Source of the DNA: JBBRWV01 sp038248985
GTDB lineage: Bacteria; Planctomycetota; Phycisphaerae; WQYP01
Length of the DNA: 17,955 nucleotides
Assembly (NCBI GenBank): GCA_038248985.1
Contig: JBBRWV010000076.1
Coordinates: 1-17,955 of the forward strand
Reading direction: 5' to 3'
This document shows, piece after piece, positions 1 through 8,000 of the stretch. The notes below the pieces were generated by a model. That model saw only the letters and a program-made list of their open reading frames with translations. It had not been told where the DNA came from and ran no database searches. A program made the position numbers and the translations under genes. Position 1 is the first letter of the stretch. Every line of letters begins with the position of its first letter.

Positions 1-59
1 ACGCCGGACACCCGGTCCGCACCGGGCTTGGTCTTCACTACATCGACTTTCAGGAGCAT
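1..59 (-). CDS. Unrecognised partial ORF running off the left edge
   Basis: A minus-strand frame opens with an ATG at 59-57 and stays open to base 1, giving about 20 residues that begin MLLKVDVVKTKPG. A run of eight G residues (minus strand, 67-60) directly precedes the ATG, so there is a purine-rich stretch but no clean Shine-Dalgarno. I do not recognise the peptide. The same G-run could also be an indel site joining another frame: upstream, the frame through LENIFFVRESTMGRRYGG is open until just after the G-run. One intact gene with a homopolymer-length error is therefore as possible as a new start. Too short for a functional call. Confidence 0.3.
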   Translation of the reverse strand, partial: MLLKVDVVKTKPGADRVSG

Positions 60-110
60 CCCCCCCCGTAGCGACGCCCCATCGTCGATTCACGCACGAA
101 AAAAATATTC

Positions 111-452
111 TCAAGGTCGAACTGCGGAAGTCGGGTTAGCCTCCGTTGGAAACACATTCCGATTCAATCCCGCCAGCAACCTTCCCCCCTCCGGATTTTC
201 CTCAACTCCCTCCACAAACCGCCCGCGAATCGGGTGCTGCGGAACATGAATATGCGCATCAAAAAATCCCGGCACCATCACCCCTCGCGCCCGCTCGGTC
301 GCCACCCCGCCCGCCGCCGCAAACTCCGCATATTCCCCCGCAAATACAATCGTCCCCGTCTCATCTCCCGCCAGACAACCATCGCTAAAAAATTCGACAC
401 CCCCGCCCCGTCTGGGATTCAACATCGGCCCACGTATCACCAGCCTCGGCAC
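111..452 (-). pseudogene. Truncated guanine-deaminase-like amidohydrolase (N-terminal fragment)
   Basis: The 113-residue product, from a GTG start at 452, matches the beginning of a guanine deaminase-type amidohydrolase. It has the N-terminal beta-rich segment (RLVIRGPMLNP), then PGFFDAHIHVPQHPIRG, whose HxH is the first metal-binding motif of the superfamily. Next comes LLAGLNRNVFPTEA, the counterpart of the LLEWLNxYTFPTE segment of guanine deaminases. Directly after FPTEA the similarity stops, and eight unrelated residues lead to a TGA at 113-111. Family members run about 430 residues, so roughly three quarters is missing, including the remaining metal ligands. It cannot be catalytic as read. 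The GTG at 455 and the ATG at 425 are alternative starts. It lies 122 bases downstream of the NPCBM gene on the same strand. Cause of truncation unknown: deletion, rearrangement, or assembly chimera near the left end. Confidence 0.6.
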
Positions 453-574
453 CACAGTCAAAAACCCCGCATGCCACCTGCAAACGCAAAAATTTCCACG
501 CCCGCAAACGGTAGCCGAACCACCCGCCCATATCAAAGAAAAACCGCCGCAACAACCCGCCCTTTCCTGCCCGC

Positions 575-1777
575 TCAAGGCCGGATAAGCGCCGGCGCAA
601 TCCAGTTCACCCGCCCCAGCACGTCCAGCTTGTCCGCCGGCTCCGCCCGCAACTCCAGCATCTTGCCCCCTTTGACTGTCAGCTTCACCTCCGGCGAAAG
701 CACCCCGGCCTTCATCCCCTTCGACTCCCATATCGTCTTGCCATCCAGCACCACCGACAAATTCGCCTCCCCATGCGGCGCCGCCGAATCATCCATCCCC
801 GCCCGCAGCGTCAGCGTCTCAAAACTCCCATCCAATTCATACGACAGTATCGAACGCGTGTGTACCCCGAGGCCCCGCGGATACACCGTCTTGCCAACCT
901 TCAGCGATTGACCCAGCACGTTCAAATTCAACTGCGTCGGCCACTTCGTTCCCAAGTAGGTCGACTGCACATCCTTCGCCGGATCCAGATCCGTCAAGAA
1001 GAACACCCGCCCGCCCAGCACTTCAATACTGGAAATCTTGTCCGCCGTCGTTTTGCGCTCCTTGCCGGCTGGATCCTGCAACTTCACATCCCCCAGCGAC
1101 CAGCTAAACGTTTTCTCTTTCGCCGACAGCGGCACCGTCAACACCGACCCGGTTATCAACGTAATCCGCGCTGACAATGGTGGTATCGCCCGCGCCGGCG
1201 CCACCCCGCCAAACGTGATCCGATCCACATTCTTCAACTCGATATCGTTCGTGGTATCCGCATTCGCCGCCACCTGCAATTTTTCCCCGTCCACGCCCAC
1301 AATCAACCCCTCCACCTGATCCCCATTCTTCAGCCGGATCACATCCTTATCCGTCGCCGCCTCCATCACCGCCGGCTTGGCATCCTTGGCCGTCATCGTC
1401 GCGAGGTTCTTGAGCGGCACCAAAATCGTTCCCAACTCCGCCACCGCATATTGCATCGATTGCCCGCTGATCCCCACCGGCGCTCCATCCAGGCTGTCCC
1501 CGTTCCGCAGTACCAGTTTCCATTTCCCCTGTCCCTCCGCCACCGTCCGGTCTGATTGCAGCGTCACTACCCCGCGCGATTCCACCTTCGCCAGTTCCCC
1601 GTTGTCCGTCGAATACGACAGCCCTTCATCCGGCGACCACGTGTTCACCACAATCTTCGGCTTCTGCTTCATATCCGCCGACGTCAGCGTCCAATCCGCC
1701 CGCGCCTGCCCCCAGCACGCCGCCGCCACGCACAACCATGCACACACGCCCGCACACAATTTCGACTTCACGATCAT
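575..1777 (-). CDS. Secreted NPCBM-domain protein with SH3-like repeats
   Basis: The 400-residue product has a Sec signal peptide (hydrophobic 7-22, likely cleavage after ARA at 27). Residues 85-220 hold three short related segments: LRNGDSLDG (90-98), LKNGDQVEG (149-157) and LITGSVLTVPL (207-217). The first two resemble the small beta-barrel L-x-N-G-D-x-x-x-G repeats seen in planctomycete secreted proteins. The C-terminal third (about 257-398) is an NPCBM domain, a carbohydrate-binding jelly roll associated with glycoside hydrolases. Its signature stretch YPRGLGVHTRSILSYELDG is at 299-317, and VNWIAPAL is at the end. There is no catalytic domain, so the likely role is binding sugar polymers outside the inner membrane. 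The ATG at 1777 is preceded by AGGAA about 8 bases upstream. It is the last intact gene of the minus-strand array, 65 bases after the second repeat protein, and a small hairpin precedes its RBS. Confidence 0.9.
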   Translation of the reverse strand: MIVKSKLCAGVCAWLCVAAACWGQARADWTLTSADMKQKPKIVVNTWSPDEGLSYSTDNGELAKVESRGVVTLQSDRTVAEGQGKWKLVLRNGDSLDGAPVGISGQSMQYAVAELGTILVPLKNLATMTAKDAKPAVMEAATDKDVIRLKNGDQVEGLIVGVDGEKLQVAANADTTNDIELKNVDRITFGGVAPARAIPPLSARITLITGSVLTVPLSAKEKTFSWSLGDVKLQDPAGKERKTTADKISSIEVLGGRVFFLTDLDPAKDVQSTYLGTKWPTQLNLNVLGQSLKVGKTVYPRGLGVHTRSILSYELDGSFETLTLRAGMDDSAAPHGEANLSVVLDGKTIWESKGMKAGVLSPEVKLTVKGGKMLELRAEPADKLDVLGRVNWIAPALIRP

Positions 1778-1793
1778 CTTTTCGTTCCTAAAT

Positions 1794-1808
1794 CACGCGC
1801 GTCGCGTG
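1794..1808 (-). repeat. Intercistronic hairpin upstream of the NPCBM gene
   Basis: CACGCG (1794-1799) and CGCGTG (1803-1808) are perfect complements around a 3-base loop. The hairpin lies in the 65-base gap between the second repeat protein and the NPCBM gene, about 5 bases upstream of the NPCBM ribosome-binding site (1786-1790). No T-run follows on the minus strand, so it is not a rho-independent terminator. An mRNA-stability or processing role, or partial attenuation, is inference. Confidence 0.5.
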
Positions 1809-1842
1809 CCTGCAATCGCCTGCCCTGAATCCTGACCTACGC

Positions 1843-2895
1843 TCACTTCTGCAAAATCGGCAGCAGCCGGTTCGGCACCTGCAGCATGATCAACGACATC
1901 GACGTCGCATACACCGGCCCGGCTTCGCCCGCCCAGCTCCCATCCCCCTGCTGCTTCTTCGCCATCTCCGCCTTCAACGCCGGCCAGTACTTCGCCCACG
2001 AATCTCCACCTGACATAAACATCGCCTGGCACATGTAATAATTGCCATAGAAATAATGGTAGTCGTTCATGTTCTGCCCCTTCCCCGGAAGATTCTTCAT
2101 CAGGTACGCCGTCGCCCGCTCGATTTCCTTCCCTTCATACAACCCCGCGTAATACAACGCCGCCGTGCTCGCCGCCGAACGCGGAAACGCCGACCCACGC
2201 GAATTCAGCATGTACGAAAATCCCCCGTCCGGCTCCTGGCACTTCTTCACATAATCAATCGCCCGGTCGATCGTCGATTTCGGCACCTTGATCCCCGCGT
2301 TCCGCGCCGCCCGCAACGCCATGATCTCGCAGATCGTCACCGACGTATCCGCATCCACCGGCGCCGGCTGGTACCGCCAGCCCCCTTCCTTGTTCTGCGT
2401 CTGCACGATCAGCCGCACCGCCAACTGCAGCTTTTCCTTCACATCCATCCGCTGCGTCATCCCATACACTTCCGCCAGAAACAGCGTCGCAAAACCGTGC
2501 CCGTACATCGGCGAACCAAAACCCTCGTTCGTGATCAATCCCGATTCCTGCGTGGCTTTCATCACCACATCCAGAATCCTGTCGACCTCCTTCCCATACA
2601 CGCCTTCGCCCGGCATGTTCCCGTCCGCCATAAATGCCAACCCCGCCAGCGCGATGATCCCCACCGAATTCCCGCCATACATATTCGCCGCATTTTCCTT
2701 CCCCACGTTCTTCGACAACCAGTCCAGCCCCTTCTTCACCCGCGCCCTCGTCGCGTCATCCAGTTCATCCTTCAATGGACCGCTCCCCCCCATCGTCGAC
2801 TTCGTCCGATCCACGGGGGTCTCTGCCGCCGGCAACAACGCCACACCTGCTGACGCCACCACCCCCGCCATTAACAATACCAAGCACTTATTCAT
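1843..2895 (-). CDS. Secreted prenyltransferase/squalene-oxidase-repeat protein, copy 2
   Basis: The 350-residue product has an N-terminal signal sequence (about 1-24), then an alpha-helical repeat domain of the prenyltransferase / squalene-hopene cyclase superfamily. QW-like repeat motifs are at 166-173 (TQNKEGGW), 219-226 (CQEPDGGF) and 315-321 (QQGDGSW). YGHGFATLFLAEVYG (131-145) and FYGNYYMCQAMF (282-293) are further characteristic segments. Squalene-hopene cyclases have a catalytic DxDD. The aligned stretch here is VDADTSVTI (180-188), lacking the second of the paired acids, and at 350 residues it is about half a cyclase. A non-catalytic alpha6-alpha6-barrel binding protein is therefore more likely than a terpene cyclase. 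Start: ATG at 2895 with GGTGA 5 bases upstream. A GTG at 2904 is in frame but has no purine-rich leader. It is a close paralogue of the gene upstream, 40 bases away. Confidence 0.88.
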   Translation of the reverse strand: MNKCLVLLMAGVVASAGVALLPAAETPVDRTKSTMGGSGPLKDELDDATRARVKKGLDWLSKNVGKENAANMYGGNSVGIIALAGLAFMADGNMPGEGVYGKEVDRILDVVMKATQESGLITNEGFGSPMYGHGFATLFLAEVYGMTQRMDVKEKLQLAVRLIVQTQNKEGGWRYQPAPVDADTSVTICEIMALRAARNAGIKVPKSTIDRAIDYVKKCQEPDGGFSYMLNSRGSAFPRSAASTAALYYAGLYEGKEIERATAYLMKNLPGKGQNMNDYHYFYGNYYMCQAMFMSGGDSWAKYWPALKAEMAKKQQGDGSWAGEAGPVYATSMSLIMLQVPNRLLPILQK

Positions 2896-2935
2896 AATAT
2901 TCACCCAAAAGAAAAGGGAACCTGCTGATTTTCGG

Positions 2936-4060
2936 CTATTTCTGCAGAATCGGCAACAACCGATTCGGCACCTGTAAAATGATCAACGCCATCGACGTCG
3001 CATACACCTCGCCTGCTTCGCCTGTCCAATTGCCATCCTTCTGCTGCCGCTTCACCAACTCCGTCTTGATCAAAGGCCAGTACGCCGCCCAATGCTCGCC
3101 ACCCAGCATAAACATCGTCTGGCACATATAGTAGTTGCCGTAGAAGAACATATATCCCGCAACTGCTCCAGGATCGCCGTCATCCGCCTGACCTTTTCCG
3201 GGCAGATGTCTCTTCAAATACTCTGCCGCCCGCTCAATTTCCGTCCCCTCATACTTCCCCATGTAATACAACGCCACCGTGCTCGCCGACGTCCGCGCCC
3301 AACCCGATCGCGAATCTCCGCCCGTCAACATGTACCGATACCCCCCATCCGCGTTCTGGCATCGCTTCGTATAATTCATCGCATTGTCGATCGTCGTCCG
3401 CGGCACATGAATCCCCGCATTCCGGGCCGCCCGCAATGCCATCACTTGGCAGATCGTCGCCGACGTGTCCGCCGTCAGCGGCTGCGGCTGGTATTGCCAC
3501 CCGCCCTCCTTGTTCTGCGTCGACACGATCAGCCGCAATGCCAACTGCAGCTTCTCTTTGACATCCGCCCGGTGCGTCATCCCATACACCTCGGCCAAAA
3601 ACAGCGTCGCAAAACCGTGATCGTACATCGGCGAGCCGTCCCCCGGCTTCGCGATCAGCCCCGTTTCCTGTGTGTTCTTGATCACCGTGTCCAAAACCGC
3701 GTCCACTTCCTTCCCATACGGCCCCTCCCCCGGCATGTTCCCCCCGGCCAAAAACGCAATCCCCGCCAACGCCGTTATCGCTATGGACGTTGACCCGTAT
3801 CCCCCAGCACCCAAATCCTTCGCCGCATGTTTAGCCAGCCACTCCAGCCCCCGCTTCGTCCGCTCCCGCGTCTCATCATCCAACTCATCTTTCAAAATCC
3901 CCGTCCCGCCCATCGTGGAATCCGCGTTCGTCCGAATCCCCGACCTCCCGCCACCCCCCGCGCCTGCGGCCCCCTCCGCCGCCATCGATCCCGGCAGCAT
4001 CAGCGCCGAAACCGCCAGCCCCATCAGCAGGATACTCACCACTTGCTTCCGTGTTGCCAT
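2936..4060 (-). CDS. Secreted prenyltransferase/squalene-oxidase-repeat protein, copy 1
   Basis: The 374-residue paralogue of the next gene has the same layout: signal sequence (about 1-28), a glycine-rich spacer (30-43), then the alpha-barrel repeat domain. Repeat motifs are at 181-188 (TQNKEGGW), 234-241 (CQNADGGY) and 339-345 (QQKDGNW). The position of the cyclase acid motif reads LTADTSATI (195-203), one acid fewer again than copy 2, so catalysis by the known cyclase mechanism is unlikely. Copies share long blocks, including DSTMGG/KSTMGG at the start of the mature domain, TQNKEGGW, and the C-terminal LQVPNRLLPILQK. Copy 1 has an insertion near 292-305 (DDGDPGAVAGYM) that copy 2 lacks. 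The start ATG at 4060 has a weak GAGG about 9 bases upstream. It begins 31 bases after the 255-aa gene ends, so co-transcription is likely. Confidence 0.88.
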   Translation of the reverse strand: MATRKQVVSILLMGLAVSALMLPGSMAAEGAAGAGGGGRSGIRTNADSTMGGTGILKDELDDETRERTKRGLEWLAKHAAKDLGAGGYGSTSIAITALAGIAFLAGGNMPGEGPYGKEVDAVLDTVIKNTQETGLIAKPGDGSPMYDHGFATLFLAEVYGMTHRADVKEKLQLALRLIVSTQNKEGGWQYQPQPLTADTSATICQVMALRAARNAGIHVPRTTIDNAMNYTKRCQNADGGYRYMLTGGDSRSGWARTSASTVALYYMGKYEGTEIERAAEYLKRHLPGKGQADDGDPGAVAGYMFFYGNYYMCQTMFMLGGEHWAAYWPLIKTELVKRQQKDGNWTGEAGEVYATSMALIILQVPNRLLPILQK

Positions 4061-4091
4061 CGCTCAGGGCCTCATGAGGGCTTCCACTCGC

Positions 4092-4859
4092 TCACCTATC
4101 CTTGGCCGCCTTGCCAATCTCCGCCAGCGCCTCGTAATACTTCTTGATCTGATCCTTGTACGCCGGCAAAAACTGGTCGTTCACGCCCGTCGATATCGCC
4201 TCACGATCTACTGCCGGCAATCCACCCCACTCCAAACCCTTTTCCTTGATATCCACCCCATTGTTCTGCGCCGCATCCGCCCCGCCCGGTCGCTGCGCTT
4301 CCGAACTCGCCGCCGACGATCCTCCCTCCATGTTGCCGCCCGGCTTGTCCCCTTCGCCCGGCTTCTTTTCCTTGCTCTCAGATTTCTCGGAGCCTGGTTT
4401 GGGCTTCCCCTCCGACGGCTTCGAAGAACTCTTCTGCTCCTGCTTCTTCGCCTCTTCAATCAACTCCTTCAGATGCACGATGATCCGCTCCTGCGTCTCC
4501 TGCGTCTCCACCCCCGTGTCCTGTTCGTTCAATCGCTTCTGGCTCTCCCCCATGCGCTTCACCGCTTCCTTGAACTTGTCGTTGATCACTTCCTCCCCCG
4601 TCAGTTTGTCGATCAAGTCCTTGTCATCCAGGTTCTTCGCCGCATCCGGATTAACCATGTCCGGCGCCACCACCGGCACCTCCATCTTCTTTTTCTTCGC
4701 GTCCGCCGCCGGCTTCGCCTCCCCCTCCGCCTTCTTCGGCTCCATCGTCGGCCCCATCACATCGTCCATCAGGCCCTCCGCCCGCGCACTGAACGTCGAC
4801 GCCGCCAAAACCACGGCTGCGGCAATCGCGGCCCCAAAAATCATTCTGCTCGTCTTCAT
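4092..4859 (-). CDS. Secreted low-complexity protein with conserved C-terminal tail, unknown function
   Basis: The 255-residue product has a clear Sec signal peptide with cleavage after ARA (27). Three parts follow: an acidic/basic helical segment (about 77-142, likely coiled coil), a hydrophilic linker of Lys, Glu, Ser, Pro and Gly (143-207), and a C-terminal block WGGLPAVDREAISTG then NDQFLPAYKDQIKKYY (210-242). This last pattern (W-G-x-LP ... QFLPxYxxxIxxYYxAL) recurs, as I recall, at the ends of planctomycete proteins encoded beside vWA/DUF4175 genes; I cannot run a search to prove it. No enzyme motif is visible. ATG at 4859 with GGAG (4866-4869) 6 bases upstream is a good start. The gene has its own plausible promoter (4895-4924), so it and the following genes could be transcribed apart from the upstream membrane genes. 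Confidence 0.85.
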   Translation of the reverse strand: MKTSRMIFGAAIAAAVVLAASTFSARAEGLMDDVMGPTMEPKKAEGEAKPAADAKKKKMEVPVVAPDMVNPDAAKNLDDKDLIDKLTGEEVINDKFKEAVKRMGESQKRLNEQDTGVETQETQERIIVHLKELIEEAKKQEQKSSSKPSEGKPKPGSEKSESKEKKPGEGDKPGGNMEGGSSAASSEAQRPGGADAAQNNGVDIKEKGLEWGGLPAVDREAISTGVNDQFLPAYKDQIKKYYEALAEIGKAAKDR

Positions 4860-4865
4860 GTAAAT

Positions 4866-4869
4866 CTCC
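4866..4869 (-). promoter_or_regulatory. Ribosome-binding site of the 255-aa gene
   Basis: GGAG on the minus strand, 6 bases before the ATG at 4859. It supports this start. Confidence 0.6.
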
Positions 4870-4894
4870 AGCGAAGGCTCTTTGTTTTACATTC

Positions 4895-4924
4895 CGTATA
4901 ACAATTTCAGCTTAACATATTCAA
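4895..4924 (-). promoter_or_regulatory. Possible internal promoter before the 255-aa gene
   Basis: On the minus strand, TTGAAT (4924-4919) and TATACG (4900-4895) are separated by 18 bases, each matching the sigma70 consensus at four of six positions. They sit in the only clearly AT-rich gap of the array (about 4860-4980), 35 to 65 bases upstream of the ATG at 4859. This would give a short leader and separate control of the secreted-protein genes. The match is moderate and untested. Confidence 0.4.
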
Positions 4925-4984
4925 TCGACAAAACTCAATCTGCACATACAACTCAGCGAATATCCGCAGACCTTTTGGACGCAT

Positions 4985-5001
4985 GAACCGCCGCGCGGTT
5001 C
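4985..5001 (-). repeat. Intercistronic hairpin after the DUF4175-type gene
   Basis: GAACCGC (4985-4991) and GCGGTTC (4995-5001) form a perfect 7-bp stem with a 3-base loop, 15 bases past the stop codon of the DUF4175-type gene. No T-run follows on the minus strand, so it is not a canonical intrinsic terminator. Together with the promoter-like sequence downstream it could mark a transcript boundary. Confidence 0.5.
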
Positions 5002-5015
5002 CTTCGCCTCCATGG

Positions 5016-8000
5016 CTACTGTTTCAGTTTCTCCATCACCTTGTCGGCCAGATCCTTGATCTCGCCTTGTTGTTTGCCCAGGTGACTGGCTTCCTGCTTC
5101 AGCTCCGCCTTGGCATCCGGGCTGCCCGCTTTCACGACCTCCCGGTTCACCGACTTCGTCTGACCATTCACAATATCCTGCATCGCCTTCAACAACTTCA
5201 ACTGCGCCGACGGCGGCACCAGCGGCGGCTTCTTCCCGCCACCACCGCCCCCACCACCACCACCACTCTCATTTTCAAATTCCTTCGGTTTGTCTTTCTC
5301 TTCTTTCAACGCCTCAATAATGCTCGTGATCCGATCGATCGCCGTCTGCTGGCTGCTTGCCAACGCCCGGTCCGTCTTCGCCTTCGACATCAAATCTCGC
5401 GACTTATCCATGTAAGTCTCGATCTGTCCGTTCATCCACAACACCACCTCAAATTCCTTGATCTTCTCTTCCCCGGAAATTTCCCCGATCTGCTTCTTCA
5501 ACTCCGCCTGAGTGGTCGCCAGTTCCGCCAGTTTCATCGTGTCGATACGTTCCAATTGCTTGTCCGCCGCGGCCAGACGCTTCGCTTCCATCGCGTCCGA
5601 CTGCCCCTTCAACGCCGCCTGCGCCGCCCGGATCCCTTCGTACTGTTTGATGAACGCCGCCAGGTCTTTCTCCTTCAGCTTGTTGTCCACTTCCTGCTTC
5701 TGCTTCTCCAGCTTCTTGATCGCTTCTTCCAGCGACGCAATCGCCAGGACCTCCGGCGGCAATGCTGCCGGCTGGTTCGCCTCAAACAAACTCGTCGCCG
5801 CCAGACCCATCGCGTCGGCCGCGTCACGAATATCGTTCGCCGCCTTCTGCGAATCCTTCGTGCTCTCGGCCTTCTTCTGCGCCACGATCGTGTTCTGGTG
5901 CGTCCGCCCCTGCTGGTTCCCCAGCGTCGCCAGAACCTTCTTCCCCGCCTTATCCCCCGCCGCCGTCGTCTCTGTCTGCAACTGCTTCTCTTCCTTCACC
6001 AGCTTCTGCAGGTCCGCCAGCAATGCCGCCAGCTCACGCGACAACTGCTCCAGTTGACGCTGATCCTGCTTCTCCAACTCCTCCATCATCTTCTTCAAGC
6101 CTTCGGACGCCGCAGCCTGCTCGCCCGCCGTCTTCGACGACTGGTTCTTGCTCATCGCATCCCCCGCCTTCGATTGACTCTCGCTCGCCTTGCTCGATTC
6201 TCCGGCTTCTGCCGCCTTGGATAGCGATTCGGCGCTCGCCGGGTCCCCCGCCTTCGCCGCGTCTCCCGCAGCCTTTTTCATATCTTCCGTCAAAGCCGCT
6301 GTCTGATTGGCCAGATCCTTCTGCTTCCCCGCCAGCTGGTCCAATTTTTCCTTCAAATCCTTGCTCAGGTCCTCCGGCTTCTTGCCGGCGATCGGGGCCA
6401 TCGCTTCGCGGGCTTCCTGGGTGACTTTGTCCTGCTCTTTCTGAATCTCTTTCAACTTGGCCTTCGCCGAGTCAATGTCCCCCGCCTTGCCCAACTCGGC
6501 AATCATCTTGTCCATCTTCTCGATGGCTTCCTTCTGCTGCTCGCTTGCACCCTTGGCGGCTTTCGACGCCTGCTGGGCGCCTTCCTGCGGCGACCCCTTC
6601 GACGGCTTACCTGCTTCCGGGCTGCCTTCCGATGGCTCGCCCTTGGCACTCTTGCCGGCCGGATCACTCTTGGCCGTCGGGTCTTTCGCCGCCGGGTCCT
6701 TCTTTGCGTTCGGATCCTTGGCCGTCGGGTCTTTCGCCGCCGGATCTTTCCCCGCCGGGTCCTTATTCTCCTCGCCTTCCGGCTTCCCGCTCTCCGCCCC
6801 GCCCGCCGCCTCGGCCGCCTTCGACAGCTCGCTGACCGCCTTCGGCATATTGTTCGTCCCCACATCCTTCATGCCCGCCGCCACTTCCTGCGCCAGCTTG
6901 CCCATGTCGGTTTCGCCCAGCTTGTTCTCCGCCAGGTCTTTCTTGATCTGCTCCACACGCTGCTGAATCGCATTGGCCGCCGCCGCCTGTTGGGCCTGCG
7001 TCTGCGCCAATTCGCTCAATTGCGCCTTCTGCTGGTTCGTCGACACGCCCGACGTCGCCATCGTCTTCTCAATCGCATCCACCTGCGTCTTCGTCTGATC
7101 CTGCTGCTTCTTCAAATTCATGATCCGCTCACGCACTTCGTTCAGCTCGCGACGATTGCGCTCCGCAATGTCCTCCGCCGTCCGAATCTGCAACGCCAGC
7201 GGCGCACTCTTCACCCAGTCATGACGCACCATCCCGTTCGCCCCCGCGATCATCATCCGCGGCAACGGCTGCGCCACGCTCTTCTCGCTCACTTCAAAAT
7301 TGTCCTGCACCATCACGTAAAAACTCAAACGCGTCCCCGCCGCCAACTTCAACGGCGTCAAGTCCCACGTGTAATTCGCCTTCCCCATCGTCGTCCCCAC
7401 GGCCGCATCTACCGTCGTCTCCGTCCATTGAAGATCCGTCGTAAACACCGCCGCCTCGCCCGGCTTCGCGTCAAAACGCTCCGCCACCAGCTTCAATCCA
7501 TCCAACCCCATGTCATCATTCGCCTGAATCTCCAGCTTCAATTCGCCCCCTTCCAAACGCTCCGCCATCCGGCGCGGCTCCGTGATCACCACCGTCGGCA
7601 TCGCGTCGGGTATCACTTCCATAGACAACGTCCCGCCCACCCGGTTCTCAAATCCATCGGCATCGCGCATCAGCGTCCGCACTTGCAGCGTCTGCTTCGC
7701 CGGAAATGTCACCTGCGCCACATTCGGCTCCAGCAACCGCATCGTCGCATTCGCCAGCTTGATCTCCGTATCCTTCACCTGGTCGAAAAACCGCACGTTC
7801 GGCCGACCCTGGTCATCAATCAAAAACGGCTTGCTTGATTTAATCCGCAACGCCACCGACGCACCTTCCACCGCCCGACCCGATTGCGTCAGCAAATCCA
7901 CCATCACCGGCGCTACCGGCTTCGTTGGATCCACGTTCTTCACGTACGCCGGCGGTGTGATCGCCGCGCTCAACTCGCTGATCACCGGACGCGGCGCCAG

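Noticed and set aside
1712..1726. AAAC in the NPCBM signal peptide as a lipobox
   Set aside because: It lacks Leu or another typical residue at -3, and a good signal-peptidase I site (ARA) follows.
4070..4079. CCTCATGAGG palindrome, with CTCATGAG again at 16065-16072
   Set aside because: Only an 8-bp shared core in two unlike contexts; not enough to claim a shared operator.
3672..6224. Long plus-strand open frames opposite the repeat-protein, 255-aa and DUF4175-type genes
   Set aside because: Arg/Leu/His/Pro-rich translations without domains, mirror images of well-supported minus-strand genes in GC-rich DNA.
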